The notes below the pieces were generated by a model, which was given only the letters and a program-made list of their open reading frames with translations, did no database searches and had not been told where the DNA came from. From the NCBI GenBank assembly GCA_009103225.1, contig RHPI01002656.1, positions 322,096 through 386,095 of the forward strand: a stretch of DNA of 64,000 nt. Reading direction: 5' to 3'. Each line of letters opens with the position of its first letter. Within the stretch, counting starts at the first letter, position 1. Position numbers and translations under genes: made by a program. Positions 22,223-34,989 of the stretch are shown here, one piece after another. This DNA comes from Chlorokybus atmophyticus (lineage: Eukaryota > Streptophyta > Chlorokybophyceae > Chlorokybales > Chlorokybaceae).

Positions 22223-22757
22223 GTGCTAATATTGGCACAAAACGTTCAGCTGCCCGGGTTGATTATATATATATGTTCATGTTGATAATCATGTGCACAT
22301 TGAGGACATCATCATGCTCAAGTCATATGGTTTATAATTATAAACCATATACCATAAGCGCATGTGTAAACCTAAGTCTACTAGTAAAGTCGTAGACTCA
22401 AGATTGACACTGTCGCTGAAGTGTCCAAAATAGATCAGATTGAACTTCATCATCAGCTCCGCAGCTCAGCACACTTATATATGGTGCTAGTGCTGGCACG
22501 GCAGCGAGTGCTATTAACATGTGCTAGTGTTGGCACAAAACATTTAGCATGTGGCTGATACTATGTTCATGTTCATGATCATGTGCATATTGACCCAACA
22601 AGTGGCATTGAAATAGCATTAACCATATGATATGAGCGCATATTTAAACTTTAGTAACTATACAAAGTTGTAGACTGAAGATCGACATTGTTGCTGAAGT
22701 ATTCAAACTAGGTTATATTAAACTTCAGCGTCTGCTCCGCAGCTCAACTCTGCACTA
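22218..22757. repeat. Diverged direct duplication, period about 298 bp
   Basis: Copy 1 (22218-22475) and copy 2 (22516-22757) share, in order, AACATGTGCTA..TTGGCACAAAAC, TATGTTCATGTT..ATCATGTGCA, GTAGACT.AAGAT..ACA and CTCCGCAGCTCA. A further short piece (GGTGCTAGTGCTGGCAC) lies between them at about 22481. The two copies could be LTRs of a tiny element or a simple segmental repeat; clear TG..CA ends were not found. Confidence 0.7.
22325..22350. repeat. Perfect 26-bp palindrome
   Basis: Arms of 13 bp with no spacer, centred on TTATAA|TTATAA, AT-rich. It lies inside copy 1 of the 298-bp duplication and is not kept in copy 2. Confidence 0.9.
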
Positions 22758-25122
22758 TCGCAACCAGCATATAGCAAAGACTAGCATTATACCAGCAAAG
22801 CAATATAAGCCACTGGCAGACCACCAGCCAAAGCCACGCAGACTAGCAAACCAACAACACACATCGGTAAGACTAACAGCTTTCAAGCCTCATCAGCCAA
22901 TCAAACAGAGTACTAAACTAGCAGCCTAGACCAGTCAGCAAGCAAATAAACAAACAAGAAAACAAGAAGACAAGCGATAGGCGACGCTATGTTGTGCACG
23001 GTGCTTGCGCGGATGAGAACCCTGTTGCAGTTGTGCACAAAGCATTATGTAAGTTTAGCAAACAACCGCACAACACAAACACGCTGCATAAGGGAGACGC
23101 GCTTTAAAACTACTGTTCAAGTTGCAAGCTTGACAATTGCCATGACTATTGCTGGACATGTAGGCCGTTAGCTAGTTTGAGCCATTTAAAACTCTTACTA
23201 TTGCGACCAGCAGTATTGACTTTAATTGCTTGCATACATGAAGCTGCAAGGGAGCAAACCAAACAGCCATGTCTACTCAGCGTCTCTCGGACTCGGGTGT
23301 AGGCGCTGCATGTTGCATTAGCATTAACTTGCGTCGTACGTTCAGAGCTGCAAGGTGTCAAAGAGTGGCAGTTGATATAATTTGATGTACGGAAACAGCA
23401 GCCAATGCTTGACACACATGCATATGAGATTATTGAGACAAATGCCACTAGCATTATAACACCAAAGGCTGGACACAGCAGGTTATGTACTTGAGCTGTA
23501 GCGCAGGTTGTAACAAGCATGAAGGAAAACACGCACATAAACGCATACAATTAGACATAAGGCAGTCAGCAGCAGCAAGCACACAAAACAAACGCTGGTG
23601 CTATTAAGATTTGCCAGCAGATATTGAACACGCAGCAAGCGTAAATGCTTGCAAGCTATTGCGGAGCTGCTGCCGAGCAGCTGGACAAGCAAGCACTTGC
23701 CACCAGCTTATCAAGCTTGCCTTGCGCAAGCAGCTGAAGCCCTCTGCCTCGCTGGTTCGAGCTCCATAGAGCAGGTCTTCATCCAGCAAGTCGCTCTGCT
23801 TAGTAAGAAATACACAACGCCACGTTGAGCAGCAACAAGCAACGGAAAATGGTTGACAATTGCGTGAATGCTATGCCAAACACAAGAAAACTTAAACAAA
23901 AGGGCATTGGCTTGAGTCAGTGGCAAGTTGGGCAGCAACACTAAGACGAGTGGGTAGCAGCAGAGCAGCTTGCACAAAGCACGTCTTGCTGTGCCGCAAG
24001 CTCTGAAACACAAGCAAGCACCTCAGGGGCGTCGGCGCATAGTGTGTCCTTAAGAGGAGGATGTCTGCTAGAATCTTCAAGTCGACCATCAGGTAGCAAC
24101 TGCAGCAGGCAGCGCCTTCATGCAACCAAAGATGCATTGTTACAAATGTGGTAGCACACTTCTATATGACAATCAGACTATGCAGTGTGTGTCATAACTC
24201 GTGACGTCATGAGACGTCGACTATCCAATTGTTCGGCTTAAGTGGTCTTCGCGAATCGCATTTTGCATACATTGCGGCGCAATGCTCATAGCCCACATTG
24301 GAGTACCTACAGGCTGCAAGTACTCTGATTTCATCCACTCTAATGTAGACTAGGCCAGGTACACATGTAGGTTAGCCCAAACCTACCTGTGTACCGGTGA
24401 CCATCTGCGTCATCACAAGGTCCGAGGACTATTGGGACCTCCGACTGCTAGGGCTCAACCAATGCACATCAGTAATGACATCACAATGAACTTCAGGCAG
24501 GCCCCACACCCCTAATAATTTACACAGTCAGTGCGATGTGAGGCGGCCTCACTGAGGCCTACGCTCTGTGCACCAATTGGAGCCCATGAGTTGTCTCTGT
24601 TTGCGCATAGATAGAGCACACGTCGCCTTCGTCGCTGCCTTTCGCTGTGCGCGTCTCCACCGGCGTTGCCGCCGCCGCCGGCAACGGCGACAACGACGCC
24701 GGCGACCACGGCGACGGTGGCGACGACCTTGACGACTAGGATTACGCTGACGACCACAACAACGGTAACGGCGGCAGCTTGGGTTGGGAGTGACGGCGAG
24801 CAGCAGCAAGGCAGGTGCTTGCTAACCCGTTTGTGCCACCAGTTTCTCCGCCCTTTTCTTTGGGTTCTTGCATCAGAAGTTCCAATGCTCCGGGACCTCT
24901 GGTGGAACTTGGTACTATTGTTTGAGGACACGTCTATCAATCTGTTGTCATTGTGATCACATTATCTTGTCGTCAGGACAATTTTAGGGGAAGAACAACG
25001 TAAATCAGTCACCAAACACAAGTCCAACACTTCACTGCGATGCTGCAGGAAGGGCTTTGGTAGACAAAAGCAGTGCATGCGCATGCTGCTTATAAAGCAA
25101 CAGCAAGCAGAAGCCAGTCGCC
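22758..25122. other. Gene-poor stretch upstream of the NRAMP gene
   Basis: No supported gene. A 16-bp inverted repeat with one mismatch lies at 24358-24373 and 24380-24395. A GCC/ACG-rich low-complexity tract at 24660-24790 gives long Ala/Thr or Arg/Val frames on both strands; these look like composition artefacts. Confidence 0.5.
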
Positions 25123-28100
25123 ATGAGTCCTGACCCAAACTGCCCGTTGCCGGGCATTGACATACAGCTGGTGAGACTTGCTGATTGCTGCAAGCAGTTT
25201 CTTCTCGTGGAGTCTTTCCTCAGTCGAACTTATCCGTCATAACGACCGTGCTTGTGCTTGTGGGTGGGTGGGTGGGTGGGTGCGCACTCGTGCATAGACA
25301 AATGTGTTCATGTGTCTGTCTGTGGCGCATGCAGAAAGCCAAACCAACATGGCGCGATCACGCCCGGCAACTGGGCAGCTTTGTCGGACCGGGCTTCTTG
25401 GTTGCCATAGCCTACATCGACCCTGGGAACTGTGAGCACTGTCTTTGCACGCATGCATGCATGCATGCGTGCAAATGGAACAGAAAAGTGTTAGGAGGTT
25501 AAGCTGTTTGCATTGCGTGCAGTCCAGAGCAACCTTGCTTCTGGAGCGCAGTTCCAGTATAAGGTGCTTGAGGGTTGAGTTGGTCTTGTTCAACAGGCAC
25601 AACATGTATGTTGCTTCTACTTGTTGTTGTTGACATAGTGGGGGCACTAACGTTGTGCAAACAGCTGCTGTGGGTGCTTCTGTACGCCTCCATCGCTGGC
25701 ATGTTCGTACAAAGCTTGGCGGCCTCTCTTGGTGTAGTAACTGGTGAGTAGTGTGGGAATTGTCAATATATCCTCTCTCTGCGTGTGCGTGTGCTTGTGC
25801 ATGTGAGTGTGTACTTACGAGGTTATGGAATTTATGTACACTTGCAGGGAAGCATCTGGCGCAGCACTGCCGGTCCGAGTATCCGCCAAAGGTGAATTTT
25901 GGCTTGTGGGTCCTCGCGGAGCTCGCCATGGTTGCTTCAGACATACCCGAAGGTAACGCGTGCTGAGTTAGGCAATGCAAGAAGACTGTGCAGGTGGTTA
26001 TGATTATGGTAATGATGATGACAGTGCTCACAATGGTGGTGCTTGCTGTCGGACTGTTTATATACCTTCGGCACTTTTCAGTCATAGGCACAGCCTTTGC
26101 GCTGCATCTGCTCGTTGGCATACCTGTGTGGGCGGGTGTGCTCATCACTGGGTTCGACACGCTTCTCATCCTTTGCATCCAGCATTATGGGGTCTGTTGT
26201 TGCTGTTGTTATTATTTCTGTTTATGTTGTTGTTCCATGATCAGTTTTCAAAACTTAACATCTACTACCTTGCTTCGCAGATACGCAAGCTGGAGGTCGT
26301 CATTGGATCTCTCGTTTTAGTCATGGCCTCATGCTTCATCATCGAGCTCGGGTACATCCTTTGTTGTCATGACATCTGTTTCTATGTTGTTGTGATGCAT
26401 TCATGGCAACACAGCCAACACTCTCTTCTCCCCAGTTATGTAAATCCGCAATGGGGAGATGCTGCCATGGGCTTGGTGCGCCCTCGCCTTCCCGGCAGTG
26501 AGGCTGTCCTCATTGCAGTTTCTCTCGTTGGTGCCGTCGTCATGCCTCACAACCTATATCTGCACTCCGCGCTTGTGCTAAGCAGACGCGGTGGACGCAA
26601 ATTGGATGAGCTCAAGGTGTGCATGCACGCGTTCATGTGTGCCATGTGGGTGTGTGCATGTACTGTCTCTGTGCCCGCAGGTGCGCATACATGCGTGTGG
26701 TTGCTTGCGTGGGTGTACGCAGGTGTACGCACGCGCATGTACGCGCGTACGCACATGCGCGTCCGTACAGCTGCGTGCACATGTGTGCAATGATGTGCAC
26801 ACGTGTGCACATGCACGTGCGTCGCTCAGTTACCGAGTGAGTACACACGTGCCTAGCTACAGGGAGCGCATGAGTCTTTTTTGAACAGGCCGCGGAGCGG
26901 TACTTCAGGGTTGAAACGACAGTGGCGCTTTGTCTTGCCTGCGTCATCAATATGTCGGTGACAGTTGTGGCTGCCACTGTTTGCACACGCCCAGGTAGGC
27001 ATCTTGGCCTGCACGGCCTTGGACTCTCTGCCTTGTAGGCAACACGAGTAGCATACCTTCAAGTCGTACTTTGGATTCAATACCATCATCTTGCATAGCC
27101 TCGGTGCTGCTACATCATGAAGACCTCTGAGGTGACTGCCTGTCCTTCTTTTGCAGACTTGGCAACTGAAGACCGCGAGCGCTGCGCAGACTTGTCTTTG
27201 GACAATGCTTTCTTTCTTCTTGGCGTAAGTACTTGCATTTCTTCAAGCCTCATCTGGCTCAGCTTGTTCAAAACAGCATTTGAGTTGGCCGTATACAAAC
27301 CATATGCAGACAACACTCGGAGCTGCGAGTCAGAAGCTGTACGGTGTTGCGCTGCTGGCTTCAGGGCAGTCTTCAACTGTCACTGGGACATATGCTGGCC
27401 AGCATGTTATGTCGGTAAGTGTGTATAACTGAAGCTGCAGTGCTTGTAAGTGTGTATCTGTTGCTCATGCAGCTCGACCACTGCACAACCACCTGGTGGC
27501 ATATACACAACGCTCTCAAGCTGTGTGTTTGCTTCCATAACAAGCACTGACCTCTCTGTACACAGGGTTTCCTAAACATCCAATGGTCGCCATGGATTCG
27601 CAACTTGGTCACGCGCTGCGTGGCGATTGTTCCTTCACTGGCTGTTGCATTGGCAGCTGGCAGCAGCGGTGCTGGCAACCTCATCATCATTGCATCAGTG
27701 AGCGTCCATTCATCACGCAGTTGAAGCATGAACACTTGGCAACACTCATTTTTGGCTCTAAACTTGCTGCATGTTCGCAGGCTATTCTCTCCTTCCAGCT
27801 GCCTTTCGCACTCCTGCCGCTGATCAAGTTTGTCAGCAGCGAAGCCAAGATGGGCCCGCTCAAGAAGAAGAAAGCCCTCACCATCATTGCTTTCTTCCTT
27901 GCAGGTGCAAGGGACTGCATGTGCAACACTGATGCAGCAAATATCAATTGAATATTTACATTGGTAAAAGTTTCTAGTTCTAAACTTGCAACTGCAGTTG
28001 TGATTTTTTGCGCCAACTCGACGCTGCTTGGAAGCTTTCTTGTGGACGTCCGCCACTCGCACGGCATGCCCAGAGTTGCAAAGGAGTTCATCACTGTGAT

Positions 28101-28441
28101 AGGTGAGCACTGTTTTCTTGTCTGATAAGCAGGTTGCTTGCTTGCTATGCTCATGCATTGTTGGCCCCATCAACCTGTATGCCGACCGTGACTCTAACGA
28201 TGCTTGCTCTGTATGTTGTCTTGTAGCTGCCATATTGGCCGCATGCTACATAACAGCACTGTTATACCTGGCAATAAGGAAGGACCGCAACGTGACCTTC
28301 CCAGGGTTAGATACCACATTGGAAGAAGTTTCTCATGTTGAAGGAGAGGACCGCACTACATCACGCAACGAGTTAGAAGTTGCTGTTGTTCAGCCACGCG
28401 CAACGCCTCATGAAGACACAGCCTTGACCGCTGATTCTTAA
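25123..28441 (+). CDS. NRAMP-family divalent metal transporter
   Basis: Fifteen exons: 25123-25170, 25335-25431, 25523-25563, 25665-25743, 25848-25952, 26082-26191, 26281-26351, 26436-26616, 26889-26994, 27157-27224, 27310-27414, 27566-27697, 27781-27904, 27998-28102, 28227-28441; 528 residues, all phases consistent. Metal-site motifs are both present: DPGN in the first membrane helix (exon 2) and MPHN in the sixth (exon 8, [14 protein letters not shown]). The family transport signature follows in exon 11 ([18 protein letters not shown]). About a dozen hydrophobic segments can be seen. NRAMPs use the proton gradient to move Mn2+, Fe2+ and related ions across plasma or vacuolar membranes; the substrate of this one cannot be told from sequence. 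The C-terminal tail is short and acidic. The start ATG at 25123 precedes a short 16-residue first exon and is the only in-frame ATG nearby. Confidence 0.95.
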
Positions 28442-28952
28442 TCAGCGGGTACAAGAGATGCACTACATGAGGGTGGAAGCAATGTTGATGAGAAAGTTGC
28501 AGTACATGAGTCAGTTGTCGTTGCACCTACTGAGGGTGGAGGTACTCCTTGCAGAAAGTGCGAGTAGGGCTATGTTGAGGTTGTAGCAAAATTTTGTATG
28601 AAAATATTTATAAGAGATGACCCATATAATTTGCATTAGTGGAGTGTGTCATTCGCACGCTCATACATATTGTGCACAGTGGTAGATTGATTGCTATGTG
28701 TATGGGTGTGTTGGTTGCGAGATTATGACATGTGCATTTGCTAAACAATTAATTACGTTCGTCACATATGCGTCGGTTAAAGGGATATCAATGCATTGCT
28801 AATCACTTCAAATATAAGTAACAGAATTTCCATTTAGGACTTGCAATTTGTCAGGTACGTTTCTTCTCTGTACACATTAAATTTAGTCGCCTCGAAGACT
28901 TGTGCAAAAAGTGCCAAAACCATAACGCTAATAAAGCTCAATACAACAATAA

Positions 28953-28953
<1 letters not shown>

Positions 28954-28993
<40 letters not shown>
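28954..28993. repeat. (TA)20 microsatellite
   Basis: Uninterrupted TA run about 100 bp upstream of the 5' LTR of the chromodomain element. Confidence 0.97.
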
Positions 28994-28995
<2 letters not shown>

Positions 28996-29090
28996 AAGCG
29001 CACAACAACGCAATTACGCACGCTAGCATGCGTGGGCTCGTGCCAAGAGCACTGCCAAGTCCGACAGGGTAGTCATAAGGGGTAGGTCGT

Positions 29091-29423
29091 TGTAACGGAG
29101 TGCTACCGCTATGTGGTTTGAGACCCTTACTTAGTTAGAAATAAGGGTCCCAACGGGTAATAAACAGCCAATTGAGTCGTATTAGGGCCTTGATGGCCTT
29201 AATGTAGTGTAGCTTATCGCTAACGCTGTTATCGATGTGAGACTCATGTCTCACATCGATATCAGCCGCATGGCGCTGCTAACGCAGCGGCCGCCATAGC
29301 TAGAGGATCTTTTGCTCTGGCAGCTGCCCTGGCAGCGGCGGCGGCGGTGTGGGCCGGCGGTGTGGCTTATGGTGGTGTTGGGGTAGGGGATTCAAGGGGG
29401 CGGTAGCACCTCCCCCTCTTACA
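29091..29423 (+). repeat. 5' LTR of the chromodomain element (333 bp)
   Basis: Starts TGTAACGGAGTGCTACCGCT, ends CCCCCTCTTACA. Contains an internal inverted repeat (ATCGATGTGAGAC / GTCTCACATCGAT) near 29233-29262 and a GC-rich 3' half. Confidence 0.96.
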
Positions 29424-29425
29424 TT

Positions 29426-29437
29426 TGGTATCGGAGC
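29426..29437 (+). promoter_or_regulatory. Primer-binding site, initiator tRNA(Met) type
   Basis: TGGTATCGGAGC begins two bases after the LTR end. It differs at one base from the common plant LTR-element PBS TGGTATCAGAGC, which pairs with the 3' end of initiator tRNA(Met). Confidence 0.9.
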
Positions 29438-30329
29438 AGGGGCGTGAAGGGCTGTGGGGGCGGCGGCGGCAGCTCTGGCGGTGGCAGGAGCAGCGGCAGC
29501 GAGTGACGGCAGCAGCCGGCGGCACTGAGCAGTGCCAGGCGGCAGCACTAGCAGCCGCTACCCACGAGTTTGATTGGGTAGTGGTAGTTGTTAGTGTTGT
29601 TGTTGTTGTTGTTGTTGTTGTCGCTGCTGCTGGTGTAGCATAGCCTTGCTTGCTTATTTGCTTGCTTGCTTACTAGCTTAGCCTAGCCTAGCCTAGCTGC
29701 CCTGGCCTAGCCTTGCTTGTTAGTTTATAGGGAGGCGGCCACTTAGGCTGCCTCACCTGAAGTATTGCATCCCAGCACATCACTTGTAATCAATTATCAT
29801 ATTATTACTTGTGAGCGTGCTCGTGGTTGGGGCTGCCACCGCGTGGATTCGTGGTGGTGTAAGGGGGGGTTGTGATTGTTTACACTTCTCCCACCCTAAT
29901 GAAGTAGTCTAACGCCAACTTGGGCTGTTTTAGCCGCCATTCAGTGCGGTGGGGCCGCCAGATGCATTCTAAGCGATCGATATCAAACTTTCGACTCACA
30001 ACTTGTCGATTTCAGCCTGTAGGGTTGATTCAACGAGAGTTTGGCACCTTTTGTGTCATTTGCAATTGTGAGTTGAGCTGAGTTGTACAAAGTGAAAACT
30101 TTAAATTGCTATAGTTTGTGAACCGTCGCGTGGATTTGCGTACGATTTGTTTCCAAGGGAGCATCTTGTTGAGAGGTGTTGGGCAGTCATTTAACGTGCT
30201 GTTTAACCCAAGTATAGCACCTTGAAATCAGCAAGGAAGAAACCATAAGTTTCAGCACTTTTTGAGTGCAGAACTAGTGTGGTTGTGCACTTGAACACTT
30301 CATTTACTTACGACTTCATTCTTGGACAG
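29438..30329 (+). other. Leader of the chromodomain element
   Basis: Non-coding. Contains a GTT-type triplet run at about 29587-29632 and a TAGCC/CTAGC-rich tract at 29640-29720. gag appears to start at the ATG at 30330. Confidence 0.7.
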
Positions 30330-31803
30330 ATGTTTGACCAAGGGGAAGGAGACAAGGCAGAGAGGTACCCCCCTATGCCAAGCTTATCCTCATCCGCATA
30401 TGAGCCATCAAGTGATGAGGAGGAAGTGAAGAGTAGCTCTTCAAGTGAGAGCGAGAGCAAGGGTGGCAATGAAAAGGAGAACTCGAAGCACGAAAGTGCT
30501 AAAGCTTCCGTCTCGTCCTCTCATGGTGTTGCACCGGTGGACCCTTCACTTGTCATCGGTGGGGCCATTGAGAAGTTTGCACAGGGCGAGCAAAGCTTGT
30601 TGCTCGTTACCCTAGCATGATTAAAGAGGTGTGGGGTAAGTGGGCAGCAATAGTCCGCCATGAATATGAGGCGGACTTTGCAACACTTCCCTAAGCAAGC
30701 AAGGAGGTGGTGATCCGGATGCTCGGGCACGAGTTGACTCAGAACATTCCACCACTCGTACGCAATGATCCTGCAGTAACTACCCTCATGGCCACTTGGT
30801 ACAAGCCAGGCTCATTCCCGAGTAATAGGATGGCTTTTGAGGCTTTGGCCATGTGGACATTAGAGACTCGGAGGCGCTGCAAGGATCTGTTTTGGTACCT
30901 TGGGCCTGATTTGGAACAACGCTTGGCTCGTGATGAACGGTCGGCGCGCCTTGTCGCGATGCAGGCTGAGTTGGTGGCTCTACGTCAGCAAGTGGCTGGA
31001 GCTGCCACAACAGTGGGTGGTACATCGGCGGGGATGCCTGTCACAGCACTGAACAAGCCTGCGAAGTTTAAGCCCAACGGTACTGTTAACATTCATAATT
31101 GGGTGGTGACTGTTTAGAGGTACTTGACATCACTTCAGCGCCCAATTAGTGAGCACATTGCTGTTGCTGAGTTGCTCATGCCACTTGATGCGTTGGCCGA
31201 GTGGGCGAGACACATTGCGGATGGTGCTCCCAAGACTGTAAAGGCACTGTTCCAGTTCACGGTGGAGCGCTATAGTGGCATAGACCTGGCCACTGCTGCT
31301 CGCAACAAGCTCAGCAAGCTGCAACAGAGTGGCCGAGCGGCTTTAGTCAATCTACGGGAGTTCTAGGCATTGGTTGGCCGCATAAACAGTGGACTTATGC
31401 CTATGGACAAGGCTGAGCAGTTTGACAACTATAAACGCGGAATGGATGCGCGTCTGCATGATCACTTGCAGTACAACACATCTACGGGAAAGCCTTGGGT
31501 GCCCGATAACCTCGACCCTACAGAGGTTAAGTGTGTTGTTGTATAATGATGACTCTGCGGCTGTGCAGGATAAGTCGCAAATGGCAATTTCGGCCAAGCC
31601 GCAGGGAGGGGAAAAGCGATTCCCCTCACCATGGCACTTGGCCAAGTGCGCATGCGGCGAAGAAAGCCTAGACATTCACACCTGCAGTTGCTGCTGGTGG
31701 TGCGCCTTCGGCGGCACGCGCATGTTATGTGTGTCATCAGCCGGGTTATATTGCGAAGAACTGCCCAACCAAGGGGAAGGGCAAGGCCAAGAAGGTTGAA
31801 TAG
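30330..31803 (+). pseudogene. gag of the chromodomain element, broken
   Basis: Acidic Ser/Glu-rich N terminus from ATG 30330, then a capsid-like region in pieces: MATWYKPGSFPSNRMAFEAL, then LAEWARHIADGAPKTVKALF, then FDNYKRGMDARLHDHLQY. It is broken by frameshifts and by TAG codons at 31115-31117 and 31364-31366 that sit where Gln would fit. The C-terminal zinc knuckle is readable near 31718-31760 as CYVC..GYIAKNC. The His ligand position carries Tyr (TAT for CAT), so the knuckle is damaged. Ends TAG at about 31801-31803. Confidence 0.85.
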
Positions 31804-32164
31804 GATTATGTCGTGACTGATGTGGCAGCTGATGGCCAGTTGCTGCAGCTACATGTATCAAACTGGTTTAATGAGTTGTCCCATGTGCATGTACAGACAC
31901 ATGCATGGCAAGCACATGATAAGCTGCCACTTTTTGATAGTGAAAAAATGGATGACAATGCTTGTGTGCTAGTGCATGTAGAGTTTAACATGCTAACAGA
32001 ATTTGTGCGCACATTGTGTACGTTACAAAGTAAACACACGACTGAGTGTGGTTGTCATAGTGCCCAAGTATCATGGACCGTGGCTAAAGCATACTCGGGG
32101 GGGAACTGTGTTGGAACAATTCACAAAGCGTGAGACGGGGACCGTGCGATTGTCAGCGGTATGA

Positions 32165-32579
32165 TTGATTAACCCACGCACCAGTCACGGAATCTTGGCT
32201 ACCTTTCAAGGGCGAGTCATACCATCATTGTGGACCTTTACAGGCACAGCAGAGGGTATTACTAGCTCGTTTTTAATTGACACTGGGGCAACGCATAACT
32301 TCGTTGAAGACAACTGGGTTATGCGCAATAAGATATCGTGTAAACCCTCAGCCTTCTCAGCTGCTGGTGCTGGGGGTGCGTTATCAGTAACAGGTGCAAT
32401 CAAGTGAAAGTTCAGATTGGTAGTTATCAAGCCAATTTAACTTTCATCATAGTACCCATTGACATAGCTGGTGTTGATGTGGTAGTTGGCCAAGAATGGC
32501 AATATCAAGTGTCTATGACATTAAATACTGCTGCACGGTTTTGCACAGTAAGGAAAGGGTGTAAGCGCATCATTTTGTC
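32165..32579 (+). pseudogene. Protease of the chromodomain element, broken
   Basis: Retropepsin signature FLIDTGATHNFV at about 32270-32305, followed after a TGA (32405-32407) by IAGVDVVVGQEW, the usual second-strand region. The normal start of RT does not follow. Confidence 0.88.
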
Positions 32580-33236
32580 CGTGCAGGGGTTGCGTAAAGA
32601 TGCCCCGTTCACTTGGACGATAGAACAAGAAGCTGCTATGCAAAAGGTGAAGTTGGCTTCAACATCAGTGACAGTGTTAGCATTGCCAAATTGGGACAAA
32701 CACTTTACAGTGGTCAGTAACGCATCAACACTTAGGTGTGGTGTGGTACTGTTGCAAGATGGTCCTTGTGCTTATGGGAGTAGGAAGTTCATTCCCGCAG
32801 AAGTGAACTACACTACGACATAGCAAGAACTATTGGGTATAGATCATGCTTTAAGACATGGAGACATTACTAAAAGGGTGTTTAATTGATTGTTGTGACT
32901 GATCACAACCCGTTGGTGTATTTCTTAACACAGCAAAACTTGTCGATACGGCAAGCGCGCTGGAATAAGTTTTTGTCCAAGTTCACCTTTAATTGGGTGT
33001 ATCGGCCGGGCAGAACCAATGTGGCTGACCCTTTAAGTCGCTGCCCGTCAGTACTGGCGGTGATGCGCGCACAAGTACTCCCGACACGCAGCACATTGTC
33101 TCTTAATGATGAGTTTGTGCAAGCTGTTGTACAGAGATACACTTTGGACCCGTGGTTTTCTATTGCAAACAACTTACAAAAGTTTGACAAACGTGACAAT
33201 CTGTATTACATGAGCAACAGTTTGGTAATACCTTGA
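32580..33236 (+). pseudogene. RT connection and RNase H remnant; RT palm missing
   Basis: Begins within the RT/RNase H connection (PFTWTIEQEAAMQKVK), then an RNase H segment where the first catalytic Asp is replaced (VVSNAST, normally SDAS), a TAG at 32821-32823, then VVTDHNPLVYFL and VADPLSR. The roughly 300 residues of RT normally between protease and this point are absent. Confidence 0.88.
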
Positions 33237-34219
33237 CCATGCTGAACTGCGTGTAAAATGCATGGCGGATATACACAATCCACCGTACGCTGGGCACTTT
33301 GGTAGTCGCAAGTCCATTAAGGCAGCGCAACAATTGTATAAGTGGCCATTGTTGCCTGCTGATGTAAAGCAGTATGTGGACACATGTGACAAATGTCAAC
33401 GTGACAAACCGTTATGTCAAAAGCCCGCTGGGCTACTGCGGCCATTACCGGTTCCTGACAGTAAGTGGGAAAGTGTGGGTATGGACCTTATTATTGAGCT
33501 CCCTGAGACAGCATTGGGTCATGCTGCGGTTGCAATATTTGTGGATCGTTTGACCAAAATGGTTCACATTGTTGCTTGCCATACGGAAATAGGCTCCCGT
33601 GATCTAGCGATAGTTTTTGTCGCGTCAGTGTTCAAGCTGCATGGCTTGCTGCGCAACATTGTCTAACCGTGACCCGTGGTTGGTGGCTCAGTTTTGGAAG
33701 TCGCTATGCAACTTCTTGCAGATACAGCAGCACATGAGTACTGCTCATCATTCGCAAACTGATGGTCAGAGTAAACGCGCCAATCAAGTGACTGAGGAAA
33801 CCATCCGGCATTATGTGAGTCCGAATCAGTCTGATTGGGATATTTATCTTTCAATGGCCGAGTTCGCGATTAACAATGCATGGCAAGAAAGTGTGCAGGA
33901 AACTCCTTGTTTCTTGAATTACGGAGTGCATCCAAAGTCCTGCCAGGATGATCGCGTGCCTGCAGCGCGCGAGATGGCTGCGGCCATGCAAGACAGGTTA
34001 GCGTTGGCAAAGAGCTGTCTACGCGAAGCGCAAGACAGACAGAAAGCCCAAGCTGATAAGCATCGTAAGCAGGCCGACAATGATGTGGGCAATTCGTTGC
34101 TTTTAAGCAATAAAAACATATCCATCAAGGGAGTGGGTACCCGAAAGTTTTTCCCTCGCTGGATAGGCCCCTTCAAAGTGGTTGATCGGGTCGGCACTCA
34201 CGCGTATCGTTTGGAGTGA
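33237..34219 (+). pseudogene. Integrase of the chromodomain element, broken
   Basis: Zinc module H-x-G-H-F..C-x2-C (GHFGSRKSIKAAQQLY, then CDKCQRDKP), core with GMDLIIELP and, after a frameshift near 33655, SNRDPWLVAQFWKSL and TAHHSQTDGQS. The C-terminal domain runs to about 34219, with FFPRWIGPFKVVDRVG near its end. Confidence 0.92.
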
Positions 34220-34515
<296 letters not shown>

Positions 34516-34627
34516 AAAAGGGTGCTGGCAGACATCTTTACCGCTTCGGCCCTGGTTCTCCTTCCCCTCAGGTTTTCAATGCTTATGGTAGGGCCTTGCT
34601 AGCCCTTTAATGAGGATATTAAAACTT

Positions 34628-34640
34628 AAGTGGGGGGGAA
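34628..34640 (+). promoter_or_regulatory. Polypurine tract
   Basis: AAGTGGGGGGGAA, directly before the 3' LTR start TGTAACGG; primer for plus-strand DNA synthesis. Confidence 0.9.
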
Positions 34641-34984
34641 TGTAACGGAGTGCTACCGCTATGCGGTACCCCGTCCTTACTTAGTTAGAAATAAGGGTCC
34701 CAACGGGTAATAAACAGCCAATTAAGCCGTATTAGGGCCTTTATGGCCTTCTGTAGTGTTAGCTTATCGCTAACACTGATATCGATGTGAGACTCGTGTG
34801 TGAGACACGAGTCTCACATCGATATCAGCCGCATGGCGGCTAACGCAGCAGCCGCCATAGCCAGAGGATTCTTTGCTCTGGCAGCTGCCCCGGCAGCGGC
34901 GGCGACGGTGTGGGCCGGCAGCGTGGCTGGTGGTGGTGTTGGGGTAGGGGATCAAAGGGGGCGGTAGCACCTTCCCCTCTTACA
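34641..34984 (+). repeat. 3' LTR of the chromodomain element (344 bp)
   Basis: Same ends as the 5' LTR. Contains a 23-bp perfect inverted repeat (34777-34799 and 34805-34827, 5-base loop) preceded by a 6-bp hairpin (GTTAGC/GCTAAC) and followed by another (ATGGCGGCT/AGCCGCCAT). Confidence 0.96.
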
Positions 34985-34989
34985 GTCGT

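Noticed and set aside
24512-24956. Long Ala/Thr and Arg/Val frames on both strands
   Set aside because: They come from GCC/ACG-rich low complexity; no splice context or motif.
26613-26880. Cys/His/Val-rich frames on both strands within the NRAMP gene
   Set aside because: Lie in an intron made of alternating GTGC/CACG words; the flanking exons join in phase without it.
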